Part shown: positions 16,548 to 25,209 of the stretch, one piece after another
Position numbering within the stretch: position 1 is the stretch's first letter
Layout: every line of letters starts with the position of its first letter
Origin: Streptomyces coelicoflavus
Lineage (GTDB): Bacteria > Actinomycetota > Actinomycetes > Streptomycetales > Streptomycetaceae
Assembly: GCF_003112555.1 (NCBI RefSeq)
Contig: NZ_BEWB01000016.1
Location: 62,001 to 126,000, forward strand
Length of the DNA: 64,000 nt
Reading direction: 5' to 3'
The notes under the pieces: model-generated
Database searches by the model: none
The model's input: the letters and a program-made list of their open reading frames with translations, nothing else
Told to the model about the DNA's origin: nothing
Program-made: the position numbers and the translations under genes

Positions 16548-17204
16548 ATGACCCCTGAACGGCCCCACCCAGGCCGGTGTTCCGCCGTCGGCCGCTCCGG
16601 GAGGCGGCACTCGGCGGCCTCCGACGCGGAGGCGACCCGGCTCGCGCTGGCCGCCAGGGACGGCGACGCCCGCACGGCCGACCTGTTCGTCCGGGCGCTC
16701 CACCACGACGTGCGCACCTTCGTGGCCCACCTCAGCCCCGACCCGCAGGAGGTCGACGACCTCACCCAGGAGGTCTTCGTACGGGCCCTGGTCGGCCTTC
16801 CCCGGTTCGAGGGACGGTCGGCCGCCCGCGTCTGGCTGCTGACCATCGCCCGGCGCACCGTGGTGGACAGCTTCCGGTACGCCGCGGCCCGGCCCCGGCG
16901 CGCCGACCGGGAGGACTGGTGCCGTGCGGCCGAGGAGGCCCAGCCCCGTGACCTGCCCGGCTTCGAGGAGGGCGTCGCGCTCCGGGAGTTGCTGGCGACC
17001 ATCCGCGCGGACGGACGCGACGCCTTCGTCGTCACCCAGCTCCTCGGCTTCCCCTACGCCGAGGCCGCCACCATCCTCGGCTGTCGCGTCGGCACGGTCC
17101 GCTCCCGCGTCGCGCGGGCCCGGACCGCGCTGGCCGGACTGGTCGGGGAGGCGGAGGCGGAGGCGGAGTCGGAGTCGGGGGCGTCGGCGCTCGCCGGTGC
17201 CTGA
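16548..17204 (+). CDS. ECF sigma factor, SigC-like, next to copper genes
   Basis: The 218-residue protein has region 2 at about 45-115 (TADLFVRALHHDVRTFVAHL, VDDLTQEVFVRALVGLPRFEGR, ARVWLLTIARRTVVDSFR). Region 4 is at about 140-200 (GRDAFVVTQLLGFPYAEAATIL, CRVGTVRSRVARARTALAGL). ATG 16548 follows GAGGAG at about 9 nt; GTG 16542 is an alternative. It is a close paralogue of the sigma factor at 34875 (shared RFEGRS-ARVWLL and GT-RSRVARAR). It resembles actinobacterial SigC, which in mycobacteria has been linked to copper acquisition. It has no anti-sigma gene beside it and diverges from the copA operon. A Glu/Ala/Ser-repeat tail closes the protein. Confidence 0.88.
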   Translation: MTPERPHPGRCSAVGRSGRRHSAASDAEATRLALAARDGDARTADLFVRALHHDVRTFVAHLSPDPQEVDDLTQEVFVRALVGLPRFEGRSAARVWLLTIARRTVVDSFRYAAARPRRADREDWCRAAEEAQPRDLPGFEEGVALRELLATIRADGRDAFVVTQLLGFPYAEAATILGCRVGTVRSRVARARTALAGLVGEAEAEAESESGASALAGA

Positions 17205-17329
17205 GTGCCGGGCCCCCACGGGTGTCAGAAATCCCGAACGGCCGGGAACCCGGCGCCCCGCCACCACGACCCCTTGTGCGGAGCCGGCTGGCAGGGCTTC
17301 TCGATCGCACCCGACCATGGAGGTTGAAC

Positions 17330-18385
17330 GTGTCCGGAATGTGGCGCCCGGTCAGTGGTGCCGTGCTCGCCGCGGGGCTGCTCACCACCGCCTGCGGCGG
17401 GGGCGGCGGCGGAAGCGCGTCACCGGCCGCGCAGGGCGCCGGCCCCCGGGTGTCGGTGGAGAACTGCGACGGCGAGAAGGCCACCTTCGACTCGCCCCCC
17501 GGCAGGATCGTCACGAGCAACGCGTCGGCACTGGAAATGCTGCTGCGGCTCGGGGCGGGCCCCAAGGTGATCGGCACCGGATTCCCGCCGGGCAAGGGGG
17601 CGTTGCCCGACGAGCTCGCCGGTCAGGCCGCCGACGTGCCGGTTCTCGGCCGGACGGTCATCCCCAAGGAGAAGCTGCTCGGTTCGGGCGCGGACGTCTA
17701 CGTGCAGACGTTCCGGCCTGCGAACGGCACCTCCACCGGCCCCCGCCCCGAGGAGTTCGACGCGGCCGGTATCAAGGTGGTGGAGCTGCTCTCGACCGCC
17801 TGTGCCGCCGAACACCCCGGACCCCAGAAGGACCTGTCCGCGGTCATGGGCGACATCGAGCGGCTCGGAACCCTCACCGGGACGTCCGGGCGGGCCGACG
17901 AGATCGTGGCCGGGATGCGCGCGAAGGTGGACGCGGTGGGGGAGCGGGTGGCGGCCGTGCCGGAGGCGGAACGGCCCACGTACTTCGTCTTCGACTTCGA
18001 CGCGGGTACCAGACAGCCCAGCGCGGTGTGCGGCGGGCAGGTGGCCAACGCGGTGATCACCCTCGCCGGGGCCCGCAACGTCTTCCGCGACTGCGACGGC
18101 ACCTTCGAGAAGACCGGCTGGGAGGACGTCGTCGCCAAGAACCCCGACTGGATCCAGCTGACCGTACGCAACCGGGGCAGCGCCGAAGCGGACGAGAAGG
18201 CCTTCGACGAGGCCGAGCGGTTCCTCACCACCTTCCCCGCCACCCGAGGGCTGACCGCCGTCAAGAAGGAACGGTTCCTGCGGATCCGGTCGGAACGGAT
18301 GACGACCCCGTCCGTCGCCAACGCGGAAACGGTCGAGCGGATCGCCCGCACCCTGTACCCGGACGAGTTCCAGGACGTGCGGTAG
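17330..18385 (+). CDS. ABC importer substrate-binding lipoprotein (FecB/BtuF type)
   Basis: The 351-residue protein starts with a lipoprotein signal (GAVLAAGLLTTACGGG, lipobox TTAC). A periplasmic-binding fold follows, with two lobes joined by a long helix (class III, siderophore/cobalamin/heme type). Signature stretches are SPPGRIVTSNASALEMLLRLG and WEDVVAKNPDWIQLTVRN. GTG 17330 is chosen because GGAGG lies six nucleotides upstream. The permease gene starts directly after its stop codon. Ligand is probably a ferric siderophore, but heme or another metal chelate is possible. No iron box was seen upstream. Confidence 0.85.
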   Translation: MSGMWRPVSGAVLAAGLLTTACGGGGGGSASPAAQGAGPRVSVENCDGEKATFDSPPGRIVTSNASALEMLLRLGAGPKVIGTGFPPGKGALPDELAGQAADVPVLGRTVIPKEKLLGSGADVYVQTFRPANGTSTGPRPEEFDAAGIKVVELLSTACAAEHPGPQKDLSAVMGDIERLGTLTGTSGRADEIVAGMRAKVDAVGERVAAVPEAERPTYFVFDFDAGTRQPSAVCGGQVANAVITLAGARNVFRDCDGTFEKTGWEDVVAKNPDWIQLTVRNRGSAEADEKAFDEAERFLTTFPATRGLTAVKKERFLRIRSERMTTPSVANAETVERIARTLYPDEFQDVR

Positions 18386-19492
18386 ATGCGGACGGCTCCG
18401 TCGGCGGACGTCGACGAGGCACGCGGGAAAGCACCAAGGGCGGCGGAGTCCGGCGACCGGGACGCCAGGACCGTCCCCGTCGGCCTGCTGCTCTCCGGCC
18501 TCGCCGTGACGCTGCTGCTGGCGCTCACCGCGGCCGTGTCCTGGGGCTCCTCCGGCGTCCCGTTCACCGACGTGTGGTCCACGGTGCTGCACCGGCTGAC
18601 CGGCGGGCAGCCGCGGCCGGGTACCCAGGACCTGATCGTCTGGCAGCTGCGGGTGCCCCGCGCGCTGCTCGCCGCCGTCGTCGGGGCCGGACTCGGCGTC
18701 GTCGGCACCGCCGTCCAGGCCCTGGTGCGCAATCCGCTGGCCGACCCCTACCTGCTGGGCATCTCCAACGGGGCCTCACTGGGAGCCGTCGCCGCCATCG
18801 TGCTCGGCGCCGGCACCGGGGGCCTGCTCGGGCTCGGAGTCTCCGGCGCCGCCTTCCTCGGCGCCCTGCTCTCCTTCGCCCTGGTCTGGGCAGTGGCCCG
18901 GCGCGGCGGCGCGTTCTCCCCGCTGAGACTCGTGCTGGCCGGGGTGGCGATCGGCCAGTTCCTGTCCGGGTTCACCAGCTACCTCGTCCTGCGGGTGGGC
19001 GACGAACAGCAGACCCAGGGCGTGCTGTTCTGGCTGCTGGGCAGCCTCGGCGGGGCCCAGTGGAGCACCCTCGCCCTGCCGGCCGCCGCCGTGCTCCTCG
19101 GACTGCTCGCCCTCCAGGCACGGGCCAGGGCCCTGAACGCCCTGCTGCTGGGCGACGAGACCGCCGCGGGCCTGGGCGTGGACGTGGCCGCGCTGCGCCG
19201 GGAACTGTTCGTCGTGACCAGTGTCCTGACGGGCGTCCTGGTGTCGGTGTCCGGTGCCGTCGGCTTCGTGGGGCTGATGGTGCCGCACCTGTGCCGGCTC
19301 GTCGTCGGCGGCGACCACCGCAGGCTGCTGCCCGTCTCCGCGCTGACCGGTGCCGTCCTGCTGGTCGTCGTCGACATCGTCTGCCGTACGGCACTGCCGT
19401 CGACGGAGCTGCCGGTGGGCGTGGTCACCGCCTTCGTCGGTGCTCCCGTGCTGCTGTTCCTGCTGGACCGCCGACTGGAGCGCGCCCGATGA
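18386..19492 (+). CDS. FecCD-type ABC importer permease
   Basis: The 368-residue protein has about ten membrane helices and the FecCD signature, including RVPRALLAAVVGAGLGVVGT, VRNPLADPYLLGISNGASLG and GAVGFVGLMVPHLCRL, the last being the coupling-helix region. A 30-residue hydrophilic N-terminus precedes the first helix. ATG 18386 follows the TAG stop of the binding-protein gene with no gap, and its TGA overlaps the ATPase start (ATGA), so the three genes form a coupled operon. Confidence 0.92.
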   Translation: MRTAPSADVDEARGKAPRAAESGDRDARTVPVGLLLSGLAVTLLLALTAAVSWGSSGVPFTDVWSTVLHRLTGGQPRPGTQDLIVWQLRVPRALLAAVVGAGLGVVGTAVQALVRNPLADPYLLGISNGASLGAVAAIVLGAGTGGLLGLGVSGAAFLGALLSFALVWAVARRGGAFSPLRLVLAGVAIGQFLSGFTSYLVLRVGDEQQTQGVLFWLLGSLGGAQWSTLALPAAAVLLGLLALQARARALNALLLGDETAAGLGVDVAALRRELFVVTSVLTGVLVSVSGAVGFVGLMVPHLCRLVVGGDHRRLLPVSALTGAVLLVVVDIVCRTALPSTELPVGVVTAFVGAPVLLFLLDRRLERAR

Positions 19493-20277
19493 GGATCGAG
19501 GTGGAGGGCCTGCGGGTCGCCTACGACGGCCGTACGGTGGTGTGCGGGGTGGATCTGTTCGCCGCACCCGGGGAGATCACCGGGCTGATCGGCCCGAACG
19601 GCAGCGGCAAGTCGAGTGTGCTGCGCACGGTCTACCGCCATCTGCGTCCCGCCTCCGGGCGGGTCCTGCTCGACGGCACCGACCTGGCGACGCTGTCCCC
19701 GGCACGGTCCGCCCGCCATGTCGCCGCGCTGCCCCAGGAGCGGGGCGGCGACTTCGAGTTGACCGTGCACGAGGTGGTGGCGATGGGCCGTACCCCGTAC
19801 AAGCGGGCCTTCGCCGGTGAGGACGACGGGGACCGGGCGATCGTCGCCGACGCCCTGGACCGGGTGGGCATGGCGCGGTACGGCACCCGCGCGTTCTCGG
19901 CCCTGTCGGGCGGGGAACGGCAACGGGTGCTGCTGGCCCGCACCCTGGCCCAGGACCCGGACGTGCTCGTCCTGGACGAGCCCACCAACCACCTCGACGT
20001 ACGCCACCAGGTGGAACTGCTGGCCCTGCTGCGCGCGCAGCACCGCACGACGCTGGTGTCCCTGCACGACCTGAACGCGGCCGCCTCGGTCTGCGACCGG
20101 CTCCATGTGCTGCGCGCCGGTGAGGTCGTCGCCTCCGGCACCCCGCTGGAGGTACTTACCCCCACACTGATCGCGGACGTCTTCGGAGTGCGGGCGGCGG
20201 TGATCGGACATCCCCTGACCGGCGACCCGCTGATCGCCTTCGACCACACGGCCACTGTGGCCGCACCACCGCCGTAG
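19489..20277 (+). CDS. FecE-type ABC importer ATPase
   Basis: The 262-residue ATPase has Walker A GPNGSGKSS (about 35), signature ALSGGERQRVLLAR, Walker B DVLVLDEPTNHLD and the switch His in LVSLHDLN. It is typical of siderophore/cobalamin importers. It ends 130 nt before a strong terminator, closing the operon. A paralogous three-gene importer lies at 30633-33487. Confidence 0.93.
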   Translation: MRIEVEGLRVAYDGRTVVCGVDLFAAPGEITGLIGPNGSGKSSVLRTVYRHLRPASGRVLLDGTDLATLSPARSARHVAALPQERGGDFELTVHEVVAMGRTPYKRAFAGEDDGDRAIVADALDRVGMARYGTRAFSALSGGERQRVLLARTLAQDPDVLVLDEPTNHLDVRHQVELLALLRAQHRTTLVSLHDLNAAASVCDRLHVLRAGEVVASGTPLEVLTPTLIADVFGVRAAVIGHPLTGDPLIAFDHTATVAAPPP

Positions 20278-20407
20278 CCAGGGCCGATTCGCCCGTCGGC
20301 CGGCGTGCGGCGGCCGGCGTGCGACGGCCGCTCGTGGTGGCACAGGCTGTACCGGGAAACGTCACGCAGGCGTCATCGTGACGCGTCGTCGGTTCGCCTA
20401 GCCTGAT

Positions 20408-20445
20408 GATGCGGTGGTGTGCGGGGGCCCGCACACCACCGCATC
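20408..20445. terminator. Strong bidirectional terminator
   Basis: A perfect 18-bp stem with a GG loop (20408-20425 with 20428-20445) lies between the convergent importer ATPase and secreted hydrolase genes and can serve both. Confidence 0.9.
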
Positions 20446-20458
20446 GCCCGTGGGCGAG

Positions 20459-21562
20459 TCACCGCACGGCCGGTACCACCCGAGTCGTCGACGGTCCGCC
20501 CGGCAGCGGCTGTACGCCGGTGAGGACCGCCAGCCCCTGCCGGTCGCCCTGGAGTTGGCTGCCGAAGAAGGCGGTCGCGTAGGCGGTGAGCGCGCCCTGC
20601 TGCCGGGCGGGAGTCACCTGCCGGTCCGGGCAGGTGCTGTCGTCCTCGCCGAACAGGAAGGGCGGCGTCCACGTCGTGTTGAAGAAGTTGTGGTTCGCGT
20701 CGTGGAGCGACACGGAGTAGTCGGTCGCCCGGTTCCGCCCCGTGACGTCGTCCAGGTACTCCTGGCCGGCCTCGCGGACCGCTCCGTCGCAGCCACTGGT
20801 GACCACGGCGAACGGGAGCCGGGTGACGAGTGTGTCGCTGTTGTCGCCCTCGGGGTCGTCGAACTTGACCGGCGCGAGTGCCAGGACGGCACGCACACGC
20901 ACCCCCGCGGGCCATTCGCCGCGGTGCTTGTCGGACGCCTGCCACATCACGCCCTTGCCGCCGCGCGAGTGGCCCAAGGTGCCCACGCGGGTCATGTCGA
21001 CGTGTCCGGCGAAGCGCGGTGCGACCGGGTGCCCCGCCCGGTCGACGAGCCGGTCGGCCAGGGGTCCGCCCCGGCCCGCGGCCAACCGCTGCCACAGACG
21101 CAGGTGTTCGTTGACGAGCCGGGCACGGTCGCCGTAGTCGAAGGACGTCTGGTTGATGCCGTCGACACTGATCGACGCGACCACGAAGCCGCGGGCGGCC
21201 AGCGCCGCGCCGAGGTAGTCGTACCCGCGGTGGCTCGGGAACGGGCGGGAGCCGGACGGACAGGGCCAGGTGGCGGCGTCCATGCGGTCGCAGGCCCACC
21301 ACGAACCGTGCGCCATGACGATCAGCGGGGCCCGGCCGGTGAGGTGCCGCGGGTAGTGCACCACCGCGCGCACCTCGCTCACCGTGCCGGTCTGCGGGTC
21401 CCGGAAGGCCGTGTCGCCCAAGTCGTACTCGGCGACGGCGACGGCGACCGGATCCCGGTTCTCCTGCGCGGTGGCGGAGGCCTGAGCCCCTGTCGTCAGG
21501 ATGCCGGTGAGGAGTAACAGCCCTGTCAGCAGTCGGAACAAGGATCGGAGGGAAGTTCTCAT
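20459..21562 (-). CDS. Secreted alpha/beta hydrolase
   Basis: The 367-residue protein has a signal peptide (LFRLLTGLLLLTGILTTGAQA) and an alpha/beta-hydrolase domain. The nucleophile elbow is GTLGHSRGGKG (about 175), preceded by PLIVMAHGSWWACD, the oxyanion region. A likely catalytic His is in HDANHNFFN. It resembles chlorophyllase/PAF-acetylhydrolase-like lipases that act on esters, but no substrate is evident. ATG 21562 is chosen because the signal peptide begins there; the ribosome site is weak. It lies 92 nt downstream of the cytochrome b gene on the same strand and may be cotranscribed with it. Confidence 0.82.
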   Translation of the reverse strand: MRTSLRSLFRLLTGLLLLTGILTTGAQASATAQENRDPVAVAVAEYDLGDTAFRDPQTGTVSEVRAVVHYPRHLTGRAPLIVMAHGSWWACDRMDAATWPCPSGSRPFPSHRGYDYLGAALAARGFVVASISVDGINQTSFDYGDRARLVNEHLRLWQRLAAGRGGPLADRLVDRAGHPVAPRFAGHVDMTRVGTLGHSRGGKGVMWQASDKHRGEWPAGVRVRAVLALAPVKFDDPEGDNSDTLVTRLPFAVVTSGCDGAVREAGQEYLDDVTGRNRATDYSVSLHDANHNFFNTTWTPPFLFGEDDSTCPDRQVTPARQQGALTAYATAFFGSQLQGDRQGLAVLTGVQPLPGGPSTTRVVPAVR

Positions 21563-21654
21563 GCCGGCTAAGAGCGGGCGGACGTCCTGGGCGTTGCCCG
21601 GCGGTCGCGCCCCTCTCCGGGGACCGTCCGCAGTGCGACGTCGCCGGGCCGAGG

Positions 21655-22410
21655 TCAAGAGGGTGGTGCGCCGGCCGGGTCGCGGGGATTCCTGCCCGTC
21701 TCGGTGCGCGACGCGTCCGTGCGCAGATCCGTGAGCGTGTCCGACAGTGGATCCCGGTCGTTGTGGCCGTCCATCTCCTGCCGCCACAGGCGGTGTTCCC
21801 GGTTGGCCCAGGTCCGCGAGACCGTGCCCCGCCACATGCCCTCCCGGGCCCCGGGGTCACCCGCCGCCTTCCAGATGTGACCGGCCAGCACCACCGCGAT
21901 CGTCAGGGCGAGCCAGTCGTGCACGAAGGTCGCGCCCATGCGCACGGACAGGGAGGCCAGTTCGGGGAACCAGAGCAGCAGTCCCGTCCCCACCATGACC
22001 AGGCCCGCGCCCGCCGTCCAGGAGGCGTAGAGCTTCTGGCCGGCGTTGAACTTGCCGGAAGGGATGTTCGAGGTGCCGGTGCGGCGGAGTGCCGCCCGCA
22101 GCCAGCGGCGGTCGTGGGGCGCGAAACGGCCGAGCAGCCGCAGGTCCGAGCGCAGTGCCCGGGACACCATGCCCACCAGCACCGGCACGGGAAGCGCGAG
22201 GCCGGTCCACTCGTGCACGACGGTCACCAGCGGTCGGCGGCCGACGAGTTGGGAGAGGGGCGAGATGTACAGGCACGCGGCCGTGAAGATGCACACCCCC
22301 GCCAGGAGCGCGGTGGCGTGATGGGCCCAGCGTGCCGAGGCGGTGAAGCGCAGCAGCCGGCCGGTCCGGGACAGGGGCGCGTCTTTGGCGGAGTCAGACC
22401 GTGGGGGCAT
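21655..22410 (-). CDS. Cytochrome b/b6-type membrane subunit for the MsrP-like enzyme
   Basis: The 251-residue protein has four hydrophobic helices. Histidines suited to bind two b hemes occur in SARWAHHATALLAGVCI, VVHEWTGLALPVPVLVG, ATFVHDWLALTIAVVLAGHIW. This is the formate dehydrogenase-gamma/cytochrome b561-like fold. Its start lies within the 3' end of the molybdoenzyme gene, so it is the natural membrane electron donor or acceptor for that enzyme, analogous in role to MsrQ (YedZ). The C-terminus is hydrophilic and cytoplasmic. ATG 22410 is used; an upstream in-frame GTG is also possible. Confidence 0.82.
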   Translation of the reverse strand: MPPRSDSAKDAPLSRTGRLLRFTASARWAHHATALLAGVCIFTAACLYISPLSQLVGRRPLVTVVHEWTGLALPVPVLVGMVSRALRSDLRLLGRFAPHDRRWLRAALRRTGTSNIPSGKFNAGQKLYASWTAGAGLVMVGTGLLLWFPELASLSVRMGATFVHDWLALTIAVVLAGHIWKAAGDPGAREGMWRGTVSRTWANREHRLWRQEMDGHNDRDPLSDTLTDLRTDASRTETGRNPRDPAGAPPS

Positions 22411-23149
22411 CGTCACGTCCGTTCGAGCGTCCCACCCACGCGTCCACGTCGTAGCCCCGTTGTTCCCAGTAGCCGGGGACCACCTCGTCGGTGACGGTGA
22501 TGCCGGACAGCCACTTCGCGGACTTGTAGAAGTACATCGGCGCCACGTAGAGCCGGACCGGGCCGCCGTGCGCGTGGGTGACCGGCTTGTCCTCCATGCT
22601 GGTGGCGACCAGCACGTCGGGTCGGCGGGCCTGTTCGAGGGTGAGGCTCTCGGTGTAGGCGCCGTCGAAACAGCGGAACCGGATGGCCTTGGCCTCGGGC
22701 GACACGCCCGCGGCATCGAGGAGTGCGGACAGGCGCACTCCGGCGAACGGGGTCTTTGGCACCCGCCAGCCGGTCACGCACTGCACGTCCTGCACCAGCC
22801 GGGTCTGGGGCAGCGCCGCCAGGTCGGACAGCCGGTAGGTCTTCTCCCTGTCCACCATGCCGTCGACGCGGAGACGGTAGGTCGTCTCGTCCATCTCGGG
22901 GGTGTTGGAGGTGACCGTGTAGTACCGGAACCGGTTGCCCGGCAGGAGGTCCGACAGACCCGTCGGATCGTTCTGTGCCACGGTGTCGACGCCCTTGGCG
23001 ACCACATCCTGAATCGGGCCCCCGGCCGCGACGCCGAGGGCGCCCAGCCCGAGCATGCCCAGCAGCACACGCCGGCCCACCGGCGCACCGCCGGGGTCGC
23101 CCTTGGGGCCCGGGAGTGGGGACGGCACCTTGGAAGGAGAGTCGCTCAT
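22394..23149 (-). CDS. MsrP/YedY-like molybdopterin oxidoreductase
   Basis: The 251-residue protein has an N-terminal GRRVLLGMLGLGALGVAAGG segment consistent with a Tat signal or membrane anchor. The sulfite-oxidase fold follows, with the molybdenum-ligand cysteine in VQDVQCVTGW (about 140) and a cofactor-binding THAHGGPVRLYVAPMYFYKSAKW region. MsrP repairs methionine sulfoxide in envelope proteins using electrons from a membrane heme protein; this protein has its own cytochrome b partner next door. ATG 23149 lies only a few nucleotides after an ECF-type -10 box, so the mRNA is probably leaderless. Repair of oxidised envelope protein is inferred; sulfite or another oxyanion cannot be excluded. 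Confidence 0.82.
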   Translation of the reverse strand: MSDSPSKVPSPLPGPKGDPGGAPVGRRVLLGMLGLGALGVAAGGPIQDVVAKGVDTVAQNDPTGLSDLLPGNRFRYYTVTSNTPEMDETTYRLRVDGMVDREKTYRLSDLAALPQTRLVQDVQCVTGWRVPKTPFAGVRLSALLDAAGVSPEAKAIRFRCFDGAYTESLTLEQARRPDVLVATSMEDKPVTHAHGGPVRLYVAPMYFYKSAKWLSGITVTDEVVPGYWEQRGYDVDAWVGRSNGRDDAPTV

Positions 23150-23154
23150 GCCTG

Positions 23155-23184
23155 GTATACGCACGTGGGCGGCACGGTGTTGAA
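23155..23184 (-). promoter_or_regulatory. ECF-type promoter of the MsrP-like operon
   Basis: Read on the minus strand: TTCAACAC, 14 nt, GCGTATAC, then five bases to the ATG of the MsrP-like gene. Boxes and spacing match the motif at 6418 and 23371. The short distance implies a transcript starting at the initiation codon. Confidence 0.75.
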
Positions 23185-23370
23185 CGGACCGTGGGCGGAG
23201 TGCCGACGCCTCCGGACAAGGGCCGGCGAACCGGAGAAGTGCCGGTGACGGCCGGCGTTGAGATGTGGCCATTCCTCAGACGATTGTGAACGGCTTCCAG
23301 GCCCGGACCGTAGTCAAAGCATGGTAAATCGCCTCAGTCCTGAATTGTCCAGAGGGACAGCCGAGAATCC

Positions 23371-23400
23371 TTCAACACCGGCGCGCCCGGCGGCGTATCC
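23371..23400 (+). promoter_or_regulatory. ECF-type promoter of the peroxidase/cytochrome b561 operon
   Basis: TTCAACAC (23371-23378), 14 nt, GCGTATCC (23393-23400). It shares both boxes, the spacer length and the following CCTG with the promoter at 6418. It is 63 nt before the peroxidase start. With the minus-strand copy at 23155-23184 it makes the 313-bp region between the two operons a divergent promoter pair. Confidence 0.78.
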
Positions 23401-23462
23401 CCTGACGACGCCATTGTCCGGCGCCCCCACGCGCCGCCTTACGGAACGTTGAAGGAGTCATC

Positions 23463-24566
23463 TTGGAGCATGAGGATTTAAAGCCGCCGGCGGCACCCGC
23501 TCGTGAGCTGCGCCGCAGGAGCGCGCTGCTCGGCATCGGGGCGGTGGCCTGCGTCGGGGCGGTGGACGTCGGGGCGTTCGCGTACGTGAGCGGACGGGCG
23601 ACGCCGGACAGACTGACGCCGGGACGGCTGGCGGACGGGTTCGAGACCGTGTTCGGCAAGCATCCGGGGTTCAGACGCAACCACGCCAAGGGGGTCAGTG
23701 TCGCCGGGGAGTTCGTCGCGAGCGGGGCCGGAACCGCGGTCTCCGAGGCCACGGTGTTCGAGGACGGCCGGCGGACTCCGGTGACCGGAAGGTTCTCGCT
23801 GTCCGGGGGAGTCCCGGACGTCGCCGACGCCACCAAGACGGTGCGGGGACTCGCGCTGCGTTTCGACCTCCCCGACGGCGAGCAGTGGCGCACCGCGATG
23901 GTCAACCTGCCCGTGTTCCAGGACCGCACCCCCCAGGGCTTCTACGACCGGATGCTCGCCTTCAAGGCACTGCCGGACACCGGGCAGCCGGACCCCGAGA
24001 AGAAGGCCGCGTTCCTGGCCGAGCACCCCGAGACAGTGCGCGCGATGGAACTGGCCAAGAAGCACCCGCCCACCTCGGGCTTCGCCGACAGCACGTTCAA
24101 CGGTCTCAACGCCTTCCACTTCACCAACAGTTCGGGCGGCAGCGTGCCGGTGCGCTGGTCGATGGTCCCGCTCCAGCCGGTGCGTGCGGCGGCCAAGGGG
24201 CCGATCGGCCGGAACGAGTTGTTCGAGACGCTGATCGACACGTTCGACGGCGGTCCGCTGCGGTGGCGGCTGGTGCTCACCATCGGCGGGCCCGAGGACC
24301 CGCTCGACGACGCCACGCTCCCGTGGCCCGACAGCCGCCGCACACTGGACGCCGGTGTCCTGACGCTCACCTCGGTGCACACCGAGGCGTCGGGCAACGC
24401 GCGGGACGTCAACTTCGACCCCACGGTGCTGCCACGTGGCATCGCCGTGTCCGACGACCCACTGCTGAGCGCCCGTTCGTCGGTGTACGCGCGGTCCTTC
24501 GCGCGGCGCACCGGGGAGCCGGACACGAAGGGGACCGTGAAGGTGACGGGGAAGCACGATGACTGA
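23463..24566 (+). CDS. Catalase-family (SrpA-like) peroxidase, exported
   Basis: The 367-residue protein has an N-terminal membrane or signal segment (LRRRSALLGIGAVACVGAVDVGAF) and a minimal catalase fold. The distal His region is GFRRNHAKGVSVAGEF, with the conserved RGLALRFDLPDG and NLPVFQDRTPQGFYDRMLAF segments. These short catalase-related proteins usually act as organic or hydrogen peroxide peroxidases rather than true catalases. TTG 23463 has AAGGAG five nucleotides upstream. The gene overlaps the cytochrome b561 start by 8 nt, suggesting electrons come from the membrane. An ECF-type promoter precedes it. Confidence 0.87.
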   Translation: MEHEDLKPPAAPARELRRRSALLGIGAVACVGAVDVGAFAYVSGRATPDRLTPGRLADGFETVFGKHPGFRRNHAKGVSVAGEFVASGAGTAVSEATVFEDGRRTPVTGRFSLSGGVPDVADATKTVRGLALRFDLPDGEQWRTAMVNLPVFQDRTPQGFYDRMLAFKALPDTGQPDPEKKAAFLAEHPETVRAMELAKKHPPTSGFADSTFNGLNAFHFTNSSGGSVPVRWSMVPLQPVRAAAKGPIGRNELFETLIDTFDGGPLRWRLVLTIGGPEDPLDDATLPWPDSRRTLDAGVLTLTSVHTEASGNARDVNFDPTVLPRGIAVSDDPLLSARSSVYARSFARRTGEPDTKGTVKVTGKHDD

Positions 24567-25209
24567 TGCCGGGGCCGGGGCCGGGGCCGGGGCGGGGGCG
24601 CCGGTCGCCGAAAGCCCCCCGGACCCGCAGGGTCCGGGCACGGACGTTCCGGACCGGTTCACGCTCTTCTCCCGCTGGCTGCACTGGGTGATGGCGGCCC
24701 TCGTGGTGGCCATGATCTTCATCGGCGCGGCCATGGTGGCCTCCCTGGCCGACTACCGTCTGCTGGTGTCGGTACACAAACCCCTGGGCATGGCCGTTCT
24801 CCTGCTCGCGGTGGTCCGGCTGGTGAACAGGTTCCTCCACCGGGCGCCCCCGCACCCGAGGGCGATGGGCACGGGCGAACGCAGGGCGGCGCTGGCGTCC
24901 GAGTGTCTGATGTACGGGCTGATGGTGTCCCAGCCGCTGGTGGGGTGGGCCATGGTGTCGGCGTCCGACACACCGTTCACCGTGCTCGGCGTGCGGGTAC
25001 CGCCCATCGCGCCGGCCGGCCCCGGGATCTATTCCGCCCTGCACGAGACTCATCTGGTGCTCGGTTACGCGCTGTTCATCCTCTTCACCCTGCACATGCT
25101 GGCCATTCTGGTCCATGTCCTGGTGCTGCGGGACGGGCTCCTCGGCCGGATGGCACTGTGGCGGACTTCCCGGCAGGAGCCGGTGGCGGTGCGGAGGGGC
25201 GGCCCCTGA
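24559..25209 (+). CDS. Cytochrome b561 electron carrier
   Basis: The 216-residue protein has four membrane helices with histidine pairs for two b hemes: FSRWLHWVMAALVVAMI, LLVSVHKPLGMAVLLLAVV, and ALHETHLVLGYALFILFTLHMLAIL. It is coupled to the peroxidase by an 8-nt overlap. A likely role is to pass electrons from the quinol pool to the exported peroxidase, as proposed for similar catalase-peroxidase/cytochrome b561 pairs. The N-terminal 30 residues are Gly/Ala/Pro rich and encoded by a GGGGCC-type run. Confidence 0.85.
   Translation: MTDAGAGAGAGAGAPVAESPPDPQGPGTDVPDRFTLFSRWLHWVMAALVVAMIFIGAAMVASLADYRLLVSVHKPLGMAVLLLAVVRLVNRFLHRAPPHPRAMGTGERRAALASECLMYGLMVSQPLVGWAMVSASDTPFTVLGVRVPPIAPAGPGIYSALHETHLVLGYALFILFTLHMLAILVHVLVLRDGLLGRMALWRTSRQEPVAVRRGGP

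Noticed and set aside
17205..17329. Iron box upstream of the first siderophore-type importer
   Set aside because: No TTAGGTTAGGCTAACC-like palindrome is present here or before the second importer, so iron regulation cannot be claimed.
18979..20343. Long minus-strand open frames across the importer operon
   Set aside because: They mirror the plus-strand permease and ATPase genes, whose Walker and FecCD motifs are unmistakable; the antisense products have no recognisable motif.
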